From Pseudomonadota bacterium (lineage in GTDB: Bacteria > Pseudomonadota > Alphaproteobacteria > Rhizobiales > Pleomorphomonadaceae): a stretch of DNA of 64,000 nt. The translations under genes and the position numbers were made by a program. The stretch's first letter is position 1. The number at the start of each line of letters is the position of its first letter. Shown here one piece after another: positions 25,304 through 34,521 of this stretch. The notes beneath the pieces are model-generated. The model ran no database searches, was not told the origin of the DNA, and saw only the letters and a list, made by a program, of their open reading frames with translations. Location: assembly GCA_023436885.1 (NCBI GenBank), contig JAEZHI010000004.1, forward strand, positions 1 to 64,000, written 5' to 3'.

Positions 25304-26638
25304 TCAGCCTACCGTTCCCCAGAGATCGTAAGCGTCAGCACGTTCAATCTTTGCGGTCACGATATCGCCGACGCGCATCGGGCGCCGGCTCTGCAAGTGA
25401 ACCGATCCATCAATCTCTGGCGCGTCCCACTTTGACCGCCCCTTGGCAACGGCTCCATTTGCTTCGTCAATGATGACCGGGATGCGCTTGCCGACACGAC
25501 GCTGCAGCAATTTGGCTGAAATGCTCTGCTGGTGCGCCATAAAACGGTGCCAACGGCGTTCCTGCTCTTCGGGCGGTACCAGCGGTAGGCCAAGGTCGTT
25601 GGCGGCAGCTCCCTTCACCGGCTCGTACTTGAAACAGCCGACCCGCTCAAGCTTCACTTCGGTAAGCCAGTCGAGCAGCATCTCGAAGTCTTCTTCCGTC
25701 TCGCCCGGGAAGCCGACGATGAATGTCGAGCGAATGGCCAGATCCGGACAGATTTCACGCCACTTGGCGATGCGCTCGGCCGTCTTTTCCTGATGGGCTG
25801 GACGGCGCATGGCGCGAAGAACATTTGGTGAGGCGTGCTGGAACGGAATGTCGAGATAAGGCAACACCTTCCCTTCGGCCATCAGCGAGATGACCTCATC
25901 GACGTGCGGATAGGGGTAGACGTAGTGGAGACGCACCCAGATGCCGAACTCTGACAGAGCGTCTGCCAGATCGTAAAAGCGGGCGCGGACCTCACGGTCT
26001 TTCCAGATACCGCGCTGATACTTGATGTCGACGCCGTAAGCCGATGTGTCCTGCGAGATGACGAGCAGCTCCTTGACGCCGGCATTTGCCAGCTTCTCGG
26101 CTTCGCGCAATACGTCGACCACAGGGCGCGAAACCAGGTCGCCCCGCAGCTTCGGGATGATGCAGAAGCTGCAACGGTTGTGGCAGCCCTCGGAAATTTT
26201 GAGATAGGCATAGTGACGCGGCGTCAGTTTGACGCCCTGCGGCGGCACCAGATCAACGAAGGGATCGTGAGCGGGCGGAATGGCCTCGTGCACAGCGCTC
26301 ATCACGCTCTCGTAGGCTTGCGGCCCAGTGATGGCCAGAACACCGGGGAACGCATCGCGGATCTGCTCAGGCTCGGCGCCCATGCATCCGGTGACGATAA
26401 CCTTGCCATTCTCGGACATCGCCTTGCCGATGGCATCGAGGCTCTCTGCCTTGGCGCTGTCGAGGAAGCCGCAGGTATTCACGATCACCACGTCTGCACC
26501 ATCGTGGCGGCGGGCAATCTCGTAACCTTCCGACCTCAGGTGCGTGACAATCCGCTCGCTGTCGACCAGCGCCTTCGGACAGCCCAGGCTGACAAAGGAG
26601 ATTTTCGGAGCGGTATCGGCGCGGGCATCGGTGGTCAT
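25304..26638 (-). CDS. rimO: Ribosomal protein uS12 methylthiotransferase RimO
   Basis: The 444-residue radical-SAM enzyme methylthiolates an Asp of ribosomal protein S12. It has the N-terminal UPF0004 domain with three Fe-S cysteines (SLGCPKALVDSE, VNTCGFLDSAK, VTGCMGAEP), the radical-SAM CHNRCSFC motif near 148-155, and a C-terminal TRAM domain ending YDLWGTV. RimO-specific features (PKALVDSE, DIPFQHASPNVL) distinguish it from MiaB. It is transcribed toward the EF-hand gene. Confidence 0.97.
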   Translation of the reverse strand: MTTDARADTAPKISFVSLGCPKALVDSERIVTHLRSEGYEIARRHDGADVVIVNTCGFLDSAKAESLDAIGKAMSENGKVIVTGCMGAEPEQIRDAFPGVLAITGPQAYESVMSAVHEAIPPAHDPFVDLVPPQGVKLTPRHYAYLKISEGCHNRCSFCIIPKLRGDLVSRPVVDVLREAEKLANAGVKELLVISQDTSAYGVDIKYQRGIWKDREVRARFYDLADALSEFGIWVRLHYVYPYPHVDEVISLMAEGKVLPYLDIPFQHASPNVLRAMRRPAHQEKTAERIAKWREICPDLAIRSTFIVGFPGETEEDFEMLLDWLTEVKLERVGCFKYEPVKGAAANDLGLPLVPPEEQERRWHRFMAHQQSISAKLLQRRVGKRIPVIIDEANGAVAKGRSKWDAPEIDGSVHLQSRRPMRVGDIVTAKIERADAYDLWGTVG

Positions 26639-26856
26639 TTACGGCGAAATCCTGAGCTTTTGAGGCCGAGATGCATGAAGAGCTTTTCGGACGCCGTCAA
26701 GATGGCGGGCATCAAATCGCCTGAATGACGCGCTTTCGTTCAACGGTAACCTGGATCTTCACGCGGCGATCACCTTTTGCGGCGCGGCGAAAAGGAAATC
26801 GCTAAGACTTCGGTGCTAGTGTATGATCCGAGCAATAACGAGAACACCGAGGCTTC

Positions 26857-27240
26857 ATGCGTTTTCAGACCACCCGTTCTTCCGTATCCCTCGCAGCCGC
26901 TGCTCTGCTACTTGCAACGCTTTCCCTCGGGGGCTGCGCGGGTGGTCCTTCAGATTTCCTGTCGCTAGCCAAAGCTCCGAAGGAAGAAAAGCCGATTGTC
27001 CGCGATGCCAATCAGCAGGCGGCTCTTGCAGCTGCCCTGGCTGCCCAGACCCATGGCTATCATATGCCATCTGACGACCAGTCTACTGTGATGGCACTTT
27101 CCGCGGCGCGTCAGCAGCAGACCGATGAAGCCCGCGCGCTCGTCCAGGAAACCGAGACGGCTTTCAAGCCGGCCGAGACGCCGGCGTGCGATCCCTATTC
27201 GGTAGATCCGACGACCGCTTGTCCGGCCAAGGCTCCCTAA
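26857..27240 (+). CDS. Small hypothetical lipoprotein
   Basis: The 127-residue protein has a lipoprotein signal peptide ending in the lipobox LGGC (C27). The mature part is Ala/Gln-rich and helical, with two further cysteines near the C-terminus (CDPYSVDPTTAC). No domain is recognised. A TATGAT candidate -10 lies about 35 bases upstream. It converges on the SPOR-like gene, with 25 bases between stops. Confidence 0.75.
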   Translation: MRFQTTRSSVSLAAAALLLATLSLGGCAGGPSDFLSLAKAPKEEKPIVRDANQQAALAAALAAQTHGYHMPSDDQSTVMALSAARQQQTDEARALVQETETAFKPAETPACDPYSVDPTTACPAKAP

Positions 27241-27265
27241 GCTCAACCGCGATATTGGCAGCCAA

Positions 27266-28123
27266 TCAGTGCATTGAAAGCTGCTGGCCCAGATAAAAGG
27301 CCGGCAAGCATTTGAGACCGGAAGTCTCGGCTTTGCCACAGCGTTCTGCCGCTTCGGCGGCATTCTTGAACGGCCCGGCGATCAGGAGCAGTTCGGTTCG
27401 CCCGCCGCGATCACGGATTGTGGCGAGCCCGTCGAGCCCTTCAAAGAGAGCCGGATATTGCCTGACAAGATCGGACCACGCTTTCTTGAGCGTGCTGAGA
27501 TCCCCGTAGGTTCCAAGTTCCATTCCGAACTGGGTATAGGCCGTATCACTTTGCGAGCTGGTATCCGGTGGTGCGAGATCGTCGAAGCTGGGCGCTGCCG
27601 GAGGGAGCGGAACTGCGGTTTTTGATGCCACTCCAGAGTGTGCGCCTATGCTGCCCGTCATCTCCGACAAGTGGCTTTCCAGCTTGGTAATCCGCTCTGA
27701 CAAGGAGTCGATCTGACCGCGCAACAGTTCTGTCGTCTGGCGCAGCGCGGCATTCTCGATCCTTACCTTGGCGAGCTCTGTGGTGAGATCGGCGTCTCTG
27801 GCCGGAGCTCCGACCATGTCGCTCCGCCCGCTGGACGTCGTTGCCACCGAGGCAGCATCGGGAGTCGCTGTCCCGCGCAGCAGCGTTGCTCCCCCACCAT
27901 AGGCGCTGGTTCGCGGCTGCTGCGCGGCGGAAGTGTCTCGCACTGGATTGCCGTAGACAAGGGCCACCAGTGCAAACAGCACCGCCAACCCCGCAATGGC
28001 GAACCAGACGGACAACGCAAAGGAGCCGGACACACCGCCTCCACCGCCGTATCTGTCGTCACGCTCGCCGTTCACGAAGACACCCCAACGCCGAAAGGCC
28101 GCATTTCGGCCAGTCTCTTCCAT
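27266..28123 (-). CDS. Single-pass membrane protein with coiled coil and SPOR-like domain
   Basis: About 285 residues from the chosen ATG. After a short cytoplasmic N-terminus comes one transmembrane helix (SFALSVWFAIAGLAVLFALV, near residues 33-53), then a Ser/Thr/Ala linker, a coiled coil (about 110-155, ELAKVRIENAALRQ) and a C-terminal domain with SPOR-like features (TQFGMELGTYGDLSTLKKAW and ELLLIAGPFKNAAEAAERC). SPOR domains bind septal peptidoglycan, so a cell-division or envelope role is likely. Neither the ATG nor the GTG at 28192 (23 codons upstream) has a clear ribosome site, so the start is uncertain. Confidence 0.75.
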   Translation of the reverse strand: MEETGRNAAFRRWGVFVNGERDDRYGGGGGVSGSFALSVWFAIAGLAVLFALVALVYGNPVRDTSAAQQPRTSAYGGGATLLRGTATPDAASVATTSSGRSDMVGAPARDADLTTELAKVRIENAALRQTTELLRGQIDSLSERITKLESHLSEMTGSIGAHSGVASKTAVPLPPAAPSFDDLAPPDTSSQSDTAYTQFGMELGTYGDLSTLKKAWSDLVRQYPALFEGLDGLATIRDRGGRTELLLIAGPFKNAAEAAERCGKAETSGLKCLPAFYLGQQLSMH

Positions 28124-28319
28124 AAAGGATGAGGAAGCCGATTCACTCAAGGATAATGAGTCGCTGCCGACCTTTGTTGGTAGCTTACCCACGATTGTTT
28201 CGCGGGTTGCGCTGTGCGCGACCGTAAGGAAAGCTGGTTTTGACGGACAACTTCACTTGTTCCTCACGCGGGGGCAGTATGAGGAAGCGGCCAGATAATG
28301 AAACGGAAGGACCGGGGGC

Positions 28320-28982
28320 GTGGCGAGACTTAGAAATTACTTCCTGACCGGTCTCCTGGTGGCTGGTCCGGCCGGCATCACGATCTACATCACCTGGTCG
28401 ATGGTGTCGTGGATCGACAGCTGGGTGAAGCCATATCTGCCGGCCGCCTATAATCCCGATACATACTTGCCTTTTCGTGTCCCGGGCTATGGCTTGGTGG
28501 TGGCGGTCTTCGTCATCACTTTGATTGGTTTTCTGACGGCCAATATCGTCGGCGCGTCTATTTTTTCCTTTTCGGAAGAACTTGTTGGCCGCATGCCGCT
28601 GGTGCGGAATCTTTACAAGGGACTGAAGCAAATCTTCTCGTCCGTGCTTGCCGACAAGGGGAACGCCTTCAAGCAGGCGGCATTGGTTCGGTTCCCTCAT
28701 ACCGGAATGTGGACTATTGCCTTCGTCGCCGGCACGACGCGCGGAGAGGTCGCGGAACGTCTTCAGGGAGGCGACGCGCTTCTAACGGTGTACGTTCCCA
28801 CCACCCCCAACCCGACCGGTGGCTATCTGGTGTTCGTCCCACGCGAAGACGTTATCATCCTGGACATGTCGGTCGAAGACGCGGCGAAATTCGTCATTTC
28901 ATTCGGCCTTGTGACTGCACAGTCGGCCGACGCAGCGGAAACCCTCATCCGCACCCTGTCGAAGGGAGGCGGATCGGCTTAA
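28320..28982 (+). CDS. DUF502-family membrane protein
   Basis: The 220-residue protein belongs to the DUF502 family by its N-terminal RNYFLTGLLVAGPAGITIYITW helix, the second helix GLVVAVFVITLIGFLTANIVG (about 58-79), and the conserved P.VR.LY.G.KQ...S, TTPNPTGGYLVFVPREDV and MSVEDAAKFVISFG segments. The function is unknown; DUF502 proteins are widespread in bacteria and plants. The GTG start follows an ACGGAAGGACCGGGGGC purine-rich stretch. Its TAA overlaps the stop codon of the convergent sseA. Confidence 0.92.
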   Translation: MARLRNYFLTGLLVAGPAGITIYITWSMVSWIDSWVKPYLPAAYNPDTYLPFRVPGYGLVVAVFVITLIGFLTANIVGASIFSFSEELVGRMPLVRNLYKGLKQIFSSVLADKGNAFKQAALVRFPHTGMWTIAFVAGTTRGEVAERLQGGDALLTVYVPTTPNPTGGYLVFVPREDVIILDMSVEDAAKFVISFGLVTAQSADAAETLIRTLSKGGGSA

Positions 28983-29827
28983 TCGGTGACCACCGGCGCG
29001 TCCGCTCGTCCGCCCCACTCGGTCCAGGATCCATCGTAAACGGCGACATCCGGCGCGCCGATCACATCGAGGGCGAGTGCCAGAACGGCAGCCGTCACGC
29101 CTGAGCCGCAACTGGTGATGATGGGCTTCGTGACGTCGACGCCATGCGACATGAAAAGCGTCCGCAGGTCGGATGAGGACTTCATGCGTTCGCCATCAAT
29201 GGCGTCGCCAAAGGGGATATTGATGGCGCCGGGCATGTGTCCCGAACGAAGTCCGGCTCGCGGCTCTGCCTCCTCGCCGTGGAAGCGGCCCGCCGAGCGT
29301 GCGTCGAGAATCTGAATCTCGCTGCCGAGCGCCGCCTTCACCTCGTCAAAGTCTCGAATCAGGCCCGGCCGGAAGGAGGGCGCGAACGTCTTCGGTTCAA
29401 TTCTGGCCGCCTTGCCTTCCTCAATCGGAAGGTGTGCGGCAGACCATGCGGGCAGGCCCCCGTCGAGGATTACAACGTCCTGGGCGCCCATCACGCGGAA
29501 CGTCCACCAGACGCGTGCGGCAGAGCGCAAGCCGTAGCTGTCGTATATGACGATCGTCTGCCTATCGCTGATGCCAAGGGCACCCATCGCAGCTGCGAAG
29601 GCTTCCGGCGATGGCAGCATATGCGGCAGGGACGATGTCGTGTCTGCAATGGCATCGACATCGAAGAATACAGCGCGCGGAATATGCCCGGCGAGATATT
29701 CGGTCCAACCACTTCGTGCGGTTGCCGGCATGTGCCAGGAGCCGTCAACAACAGCTACGCTGGGATCGTCGATGTGACGAGAGAGCCAGTCGGCAGTGAC
29801 AAAATGCGGGTCCGGATGAACGGGCAT
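28979..29827 (-). CDS. sseA: 3-mercaptopyruvate sulfurtransferase
   Basis: The 282-residue protein has two rhodanese domains. The catalytic cysteine lies in ITSCGSGVTA of the C-terminal domain; the CG[S/T]GVT loop is typical of mercaptopyruvate rather than thiosulfate sulfurtransferases. The N-terminal domain has the SWHMP, GHIPRAVFFDVD and YDSYGLRSAARVWW segments. It transfers sulfur from 3-mercaptopyruvate to a thiol acceptor. It is the third gene of a minus-strand unit cysK-alaX-sseA with gaps of 13 and 30 bases, joining cysteine synthesis with sulfur transfer. Confidence 0.94.
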   Translation of the reverse strand: MPVHPDPHFVTADWLSRHIDDPSVAVVDGSWHMPATARSGWTEYLAGHIPRAVFFDVDAIADTTSSLPHMLPSPEAFAAAMGALGISDRQTIVIYDSYGLRSAARVWWTFRVMGAQDVVILDGGLPAWSAAHLPIEEGKAARIEPKTFAPSFRPGLIRDFDEVKAALGSEIQILDARSAGRFHGEEAEPRAGLRSGHMPGAINIPFGDAIDGERMKSSSDLRTLFMSHGVDVTKPIITSCGSGVTAAVLALALDVIGAPDVAVYDGSWTEWGGRADAPVVTD

Positions 29828-29857
29828 GACTCGGCTCCTCGTTGACGGAAACGCGCA

Positions 29858-30592
29858 CTAGGCGCTTTCAGCAGGCGGTCCAAAGCGCAGCCGGACGCGA
29901 CGATTGATTCGACCCTTATTCTCGATCTTGGCGATATGCACCTCGCCGATCTCAGCTGTCGAGCCAACATGTGTGCCACCACAAGGTTGCAGGTCGATGT
30001 CGGATCCGATGCGGACGAGACGCACACGACCCGCGCCGGTCGGTGGCTTCACCTTCATGGTCTTGACGAGAGACGAATTGGCGGCGAGCTCTTCGTCGGT
30101 GATCCACTCTGTCGTGACCGCGTGATCGGCCTTGATCAGGGCATTGAGGGCTGCGGTGGCCGACACTTTCTCGACTGTTTCGCCTTCCGGCAGGTCGAAA
30201 TCGAGCCGCCCCTCTTCGCTGCCCACTTGGCCGCCGGTTACTGGATAGGGCAACACAACCGACAAAAGATGCATCGCGGTGTGCATCCTCATGAGGGCGT
30301 GGCGCCGTTGCCAATCGATATGCTGTATCACCGTTTGGCCGAGCTGAGGGAGATCCTGACCGTTTTCCGGAACAAGGATAATCGAAGATCTATCAGCTGT
30401 GTAAGCGGCGTTCTTAATGTCGGTTTTAAGCCCTGTTCCCCACTCGATGGATCCGCTGTCCCCTGGCTGCCCACCGCCCTGCGGATAAAAGATCGAGCGG
30501 TCAATATAGAGGCTCCCGTCGGTACCGACCGCCGTCACCGTCGCTTCGGCCAGTTCCAGATAGGGATTTTCGAGGTAGAGCGCCTCGGTCAT
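29858..30592 (-). CDS. alaX: Alanyl-tRNA editing protein AlaX
   Basis: The 244-residue protein matches free-standing AlaRS editing domains that deacylate Ser- or Gly-tRNA(Ala). The zinc ligands appear in HTAMHLL (HxxxH, near 102-106) and CGGTH (near 203-207). The FYPQGGGQPGD segment (near 35-45) is the family's N-terminal beta-barrel signature. The start with GGAGAGATTGCA before it was chosen; the frame continues 19 codons upstream into the end of cysK. It is 13 bases from cysK, so the two are co-transcribed. Confidence 0.93.
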   Translation of the reverse strand: MTEALYLENPYLELAEATVTAVGTDGSLYIDRSIFYPQGGGQPGDSGSIEWGTGLKTDIKNAAYTADRSSIILVPENGQDLPQLGQTVIQHIDWQRRHALMRMHTAMHLLSVVLPYPVTGGQVGSEEGRLDFDLPEGETVEKVSATAALNALIKADHAVTTEWITDEELAANSSLVKTMKVKPPTGAGRVRLVRIGSDIDLQPCGGTHVGSTAEIGEVHIAKIENKGRINRRVRLRFGPPAESA

Positions 30593-30605
30593 TGCAATCT
30601 CTCCT

Positions 30606-31637
30606 TCACGCGGCCTCGAAGGGCGGCCTGAATGTCCGGGGCATATCAAGCCATTTCGGCACCGGCAGGTTCTTGCTCCTCAGAAACGCGGGATTGTAGA
30701 GCTTCGACGCGTAACGCGCGCCGCCATCGCAGAGCACGGTGACAATCGTATGGCCGGGCCCAAGTTCCCGGGCTAGGGCAATGGCCCCGGCGATATTGAT
30801 ACCGGCCGAGCCTCCAAGGAAAAGTCCCTCGTGCTCGACGAGATCAAACAGCACGGTGAGCGCCTCCTCATCGGAGATCCGGCAGGAGAAATCGACGGGC
30901 GCGCCTTCAAGATTGGCCGTGATCCGACCTTGACCGATGCCCTCGGTAATCGACGATCCCTCTGACTTGAGTTCGCCGCTGGTGTACCAGGAATAGAGCG
31001 CGGCACCGTGGGGATCGGCGAGGCCAATCTTCACGTCAGGCCTGAGTTCCTTGAGGCCAATGCCGACGCCCGCCAGCGTGCCGCCGGAGCCTACCGCGCA
31101 GATGAACCCGTCAACCTTGCCGCCTGTCTGCTCGTAGATCTCGCGGGCTGTGGTTTCGATGTGGGCTTGCCGATTGGCGACGTTATCGAACTGATTGGCC
31201 CATATGGCGCCATGCGGCTCGGTCTTTGCGAGTTGCTCGGCGAGGCGCCCTGAAAGCTTCACGTAATTATTGGGATTGCGGTAAGGGACGGCTGGCACTT
31301 CCACCAACTCGGCACCGACCATGCGCAGATAGTCCTTTTTTTCCTGCGACTGGGTCTCCGGGATGACGATCACCGTCTTGAGGCCAAGGGCGCTGCCGAC
31401 CAATGCCAAACCAATGCCGGTGTTGCCTGCAGTGCCTTCGACGACGGTACCACCGGGTTGAAGGCGCCCGGTCGCCAGCGCGTCACGGATGATGTAGAGC
31501 GCGGCCCGGTCTTTCACGGACTGCCCGGGATTCATGAATTCAGCTTTTCCGAGAATTTCGCAGCCAGTTTCCTCGGACGCCCGGCGCAAGCGGATCAAGG
31601 GCGTGTTGCCGATCGTATCAATAACGCTGCCGGTCAT
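30606..31637 (-). CDS. cysK: Cysteine synthase A
   Basis: The 343-residue PLP enzyme makes cysteine from O-acetylserine and sulfide. The PLP lysine is K42 in NPGQSVKDRAA, the substrate loop is EGTAGNTGIGLA (near 67-78), and the PLP phosphate loop is GSGGTLAG (near 178). The C-terminus is about 25 residues longer than E. coli CysK, as in many alphaproteobacterial cysteine synthases. It is the first gene of cysK-alaX-sseA. Confidence 0.93.
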   Translation of the reverse strand: MTGSVIDTIGNTPLIRLRRASEETGCEILGKAEFMNPGQSVKDRAALYIIRDALATGRLQPGGTVVEGTAGNTGIGLALVGSALGLKTVIVIPETQSQEKKDYLRMVGAELVEVPAVPYRNPNNYVKLSGRLAEQLAKTEPHGAIWANQFDNVANRQAHIETTAREIYEQTGGKVDGFICAVGSGGTLAGVGIGLKELRPDVKIGLADPHGAALYSWYTSGELKSEGSSITEGIGQGRITANLEGAPVDFSCRISDEEALTVLFDLVEHEGLFLGGSAGINIAGAIALARELGPGHTIVTVLCDGGARYASKLYNPAFLRSKNLPVPKWLDMPRTFRPPFEAA

Positions 31638-31776
31638 TGGAATGCCTCTGTGCGGCCGCCGGTCGGACTGAAATTTCGCGACAGCAACGTTTGAGAACTA
31701 TCGCGGGAATGTCAGCTTCGACGCAAAGGAAGCGGCTCTACCTGAACCTGCTTATCGGAAGGGTGAGAATGCAATG

Positions 31777-32550
31777 CTAGACGAATTCGGTGTCAATTGG
31801 CTCATCGGGGAGAATCGCCCAGCCTGTGGAGGTCAGGTATTCCAGGGGCTTGTAACGGCGCTTGTAATCCATCTTGCGCGAACCCTGTACCCAGTAACCA
31901 AGGTAAAGATAGGGCAGGCCACGGCGTCGCGTCCGTTCGATATGGTCGAGAATCATGAATGTTCCGAGCCCATCGCTTTGCATGTCGGGCTCGTAGAAGG
32001 AATAAACCATTGAAAGGCCGTCGATAAGAACGTCGGTCAGGGCAGCGCCAATCAGAGGGCCGTCGCCCATGCCATTGAGGAACGTGTTGATCCCCCGACG
32101 CCGGTATTCAATCATCATGGTTGAAACGTGCGTCTCCTCGACCATGGCGGCGTAATCACCCACTGTCATGTCCACCATGCCGCCATCGGCGTGGCGAGCG
32201 TCGAGATAAGAGCGAAAGAGCGAATATTGCTCGCCGGTCGCAGCCGGCGGCAGTTCCGCGCCGACGAGACGGCTGTTGCGCGCGTAATTGCGCCTCTGGC
32301 TCTTGTCGGGCCGAAAATCGTCAACGCGCACGCGCACCGAGATGCAGGATCGGCAATCTTCGCAGGCTGGCCGATAGGCGATGTTCTGGCTGCGACGAAA
32401 CCCCCCGTGGCTCAGGATGGAGTTCATCGCAGCGGCGCGTTCGCCCACCATATGGGTGAACACCTTCCGCTCCGTCTTGCCCGGCAGATAGGGGCAGGCG
32501 GACGGCGCGGTCAGGAAGAATTGAGGCGCGTCGGTTGGGTGCTGCGTCAT
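31777..32550 (-). CDS. bpt: Leucyl-tRNA:protein (Asp/Glu) leucyltransferase
   Basis: The 257-residue protein belongs to the Ate1/Bpt family. In bacteria it adds leucine to proteins with N-terminal Asp or Glu and marks them for ClpS/ClpAP degradation. It contains the N-terminal cysteine cluster region CPYL...CEDCRSCISVRV, RRSQNIAYRP, and the C-terminal YLYLGYWVQGSRKMDYKRRYKPLE block. The length fits bacterial Bpt. It lies downstream of an RDD membrane protein, a frequent pairing in Rhizobiales. Confidence 0.95.
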   Translation of the reverse strand: MTQHPTDAPQFFLTAPSACPYLPGKTERKVFTHMVGERAAAMNSILSHGGFRRSQNIAYRPACEDCRSCISVRVRVDDFRPDKSQRRNYARNSRLVGAELPPAATGEQYSLFRSYLDARHADGGMVDMTVGDYAAMVEETHVSTMMIEYRRRGINTFLNGMGDGPLIGAALTDVLIDGLSMVYSFYEPDMQSDGLGTFMILDHIERTRRRGLPYLYLGYWVQGSRKMDYKRRYKPLEYLTSTGWAILPDEPIDTEFV

Positions 32551-32575
32551 GGTTCATGCGTCGGTCGGTTCGGCT

Positions 32576-32615
32576 ATCTTGGCATCTTTCGCCGGCTCTG
32601 GCGAGATACCAAGAT
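32576..32615. other. Long hairpin in the bpt upstream region
   Basis: ATCTTGG / CCAAGAT, ATCT / AGAT and CGCC / GGCG pair in register as one 15-bp stem interrupted by a C-A mismatch and a TT bulge, with a 6-base loop. No T-run follows on either strand. It ends 26 bases upstream of the bpt start codon and may be a leader structure or a processing site. Confidence 0.5.
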
Positions 32616-32660
32616 CACCGGAAGCGCAGGGCTGCAAATCCCATAGCGGTCGGTCGAACC

Positions 32661-32679
32661 AAGCCCTAACAAGCCCTAA
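32661..32679. repeat. Tandem 9-bp direct repeat AAGCCCTAA
   Basis: Two exact copies separated by one C lie in the 204-base gap between bpt and the RDD gene. The function is unknown and it may be chance. Confidence 0.4.
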
Positions 32680-32754
32680 GTTGGGCAGGGCGCGAATGGT
32701 ATACCCGAAACGGCAGAGAGCTGAGATGGGTGCGAAGCCGAAAAGCCGCGTACT

Positions 32755-33228
32755 TCAATACCGATTGACGAACACAATGCCGAGCACGATGTCGTGCAAA
32801 AGGCGCTTGTTCTCAGTGAACAGCGATACCAGCAGCACCAGCGGCGTCAGAACGGACACCGAGAAATAAAACAGCACCGCATGGATCGCGGCAATCCCGG
32901 GATTCAGACGGGTGCCATCCATAAAGCGGGCTTCGATGCCCTGGGTGCGCATGCCAACCGTCGCGGAGTTGGGGCCACCTAACGAGAAGGCGCAATAGAC
33001 AAGCGCGACGGCCGGCCAGAGGATCGGGTACAGGAGCCAGCCGAGGCCGAGCGTGAAGATGCCGAGAAAGAAGACGATCACGCCAACGGCGAAGGTCAGG
33101 ATGGCTATGATGACGGCGTCGATCAGAAACGCGAACACACGACGCGTGCGGATGCCGCTGACGGCTCCGCGGCCGAGGCGGCCCTCATCAATGATGTAAT
33201 CGGCTGCATCATAGGTCCGGTTGGACAT
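32755..33228 (-). CDS. RDD-family membrane protein
   Basis: The 157-residue protein has the RDD signature: the R/D pair in the first helix (RRVFAFLIDAVIIAILTF, about 30-47), a second hydrophobic helix (IVFFLGIFTLGLGWLLYPILW) and a third near the C-terminus (FSVSVLTPLVLLVSLF), ending RLLHDIVLGIVFVNRY. The family is proposed to transport small solutes or ions; no substrate is known. The ATG has AAGGAGACTTCC upstream, a strong site. It is upstream of bpt on the same strand. Confidence 0.92.
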   Translation of the reverse strand: MSNRTYDAADYIIDEGRLGRGAVSGIRTRRVFAFLIDAVIIAILTFAVGVIVFFLGIFTLGLGWLLYPILWPAVALVYCAFSLGGPNSATVGMRTQGIEARFMDGTRLNPGIAAIHAVLFYFSVSVLTPLVLLVSLFTENKRLLHDIVLGIVFVNRY

Positions 33229-33294
33229 GGAAGTCTCCTTGGGGACAATGAGCCGCATATGGGAATGCTGACAGCGACTTCAATGCATGCTTAG

Positions 33295-34521
33295 CTATTC
33301 CGCCGATTTTCGCTCGACGCCGTAGCCCTTGGCTCTGAGGGCGGCGATGATCTCCTCGGCGTGGTGGCCATCGCGCGCCTCGAGTGTGATGTCGAGCGAA
33401 GCACCCTTGGCCGGAATTTCGAGCACCGTGCGGCGGTGCGACACCTCCAGGATGTTGCCGCCAGCGTCGCCGATCAGCGTGGTTATGGCGCCGAGCGTAC
33501 CCGGTCGATCCGGAATCGCCAGACGAATGGCAACGATCTTCTCTTCCCTTGCGAGCTCGCGCATCATGATCGAGGCGAGAATGCGCGGGTCGATATTGCC
33601 GCCTGAGAGAACGAGGCCGACTTTCTTGCCGCGGAAGAGATCGGGCTCAGCGAACATGGCAGCAAGTCCTGCAGCGCCGGCTCCTTCCGCCATGGTCTTC
33701 TGCAGGGTGAGATAGGCGTTGACGGCCCGTTCAAGGTGGCTCTCGTCGACCAGGACAATGGTGTCGACAAGTTTTCTCACAACCGGCAGGGTCCGCTGAC
33801 CGGCAACCTTGACCGCAATGCCCTCGGCCAGCGTCGCGCCGCCTGCCATCGCCTCGACGCCCTTCACGGCGGCCCACATCGATGGGTACATACGTGTCTC
33901 GACGCCGATGACCTTGATGTCGGGCTTGATCGCCTTCGCTGCCGTTGCCATGCCGGCTATGAGGCCGCCTCCGCCCACGGGAACCGCGATGATGTCGAGG
34001 TCCGGTCTTTCTTCGATCATCTCGACGGCCAGCGTGCCTTGGCCGGCGATGACATCCGCATCGTCATAAGGGTGAATGAACACAAGGTTCTCTTCGGCAC
34101 CAATGCGCTCGGCGGCAAATGCCGCTTCGGCCACCGTTTCTCCCTCGAGCACGACGCGGGCGCCATAGCCTGCCGTCGCGGCCACTTTCACGTGGGGCGT
34201 CGTCACTGGCATGACGATGGTCGGCGCAATGCCCAGCCGCACGGCGTGGTAGGCCACCGCCTGCGCGTGGTTGCCGGCCGACATGGCTATCACGCCCCGC
34301 TGCCGCTCTTCTTCCGAGAGCGTCAGAAGCCGATTAAGGGCGCCGCGTTCCTTGAAGGCCGAGGTTACCTGCAGGTTCTCGTACTTAACGAAAACCTCCG
34401 CTCCGGTTAGTCGGCCGAGCCGTGGCGCCGGCAGGAACGGAGTATGCATCACCTGACCTGAAATCGCCTCCCTGGCGGCGCGGATACGATCAAGAGAAAT
34501 TGAATTGTCGGCGCCGTGCAT
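33295..34521 (-). CDS. Threonine ammonia-lyase with C-terminal ACT domain
   Basis: The 408-residue PLP enzyme deaminates threonine to 2-oxobutanoate. The PLP lysine is K57 in VTSAFKERGA, the substrate loop is SAGNHAQA (near 82), and the PLP phosphate loop is PVGGGGLIAG (near 180). Residues after about 325 (IRLAIPDRPGTLGAITTLI) form a single ACT-like domain, as in short-form threonine dehydratases. Whether it serves isoleucine synthesis (IlvA) or catabolism (TdcB) cannot be told from sequence alone. The ATG has GGAAAAACAA before it; a TTG at 34560 would add 13 residues. It is divergent from the nuo operon. Confidence 0.92.
   Translation of the reverse strand: MHGADNSISLDRIRAAREAISGQVMHTPFLPAPRLGRLTGAEVFVKYENLQVTSAFKERGALNRLLTLSEEERQRGVIAMSAGNHAQAVAYHAVRLGIAPTIVMPVTTPHVKVAATAGYGARVVLEGETVAEAAFAAERIGAEENLVFIHPYDDADVIAGQGTLAVEMIEERPDLDIIAVPVGGGGLIAGMATAAKAIKPDIKVIGVETRMYPSMWAAVKGVEAMAGGATLAEGIAVKVAGQRTLPVVRKLVDTIVLVDESHLERAVNAYLTLQKTMAEGAGAAGLAAMFAEPDLFRGKKVGLVLSGGNIDPRILASIMMRELAREEKIVAIRLAIPDRPGTLGAITTLIGDAGGNILEVSHRRTVLEIPAKGASLDITLEARDGHHAEEIIAALRAKGYGVERKSAE

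Noticed and set aside
26675..26728. 17-codon ORF (MKSFSDAVKMAGIKSPE) upstream of the small lipoprotein gene
   Set aside because: No ribosome-binding site and too short to support; it lies in the rimO upstream region.
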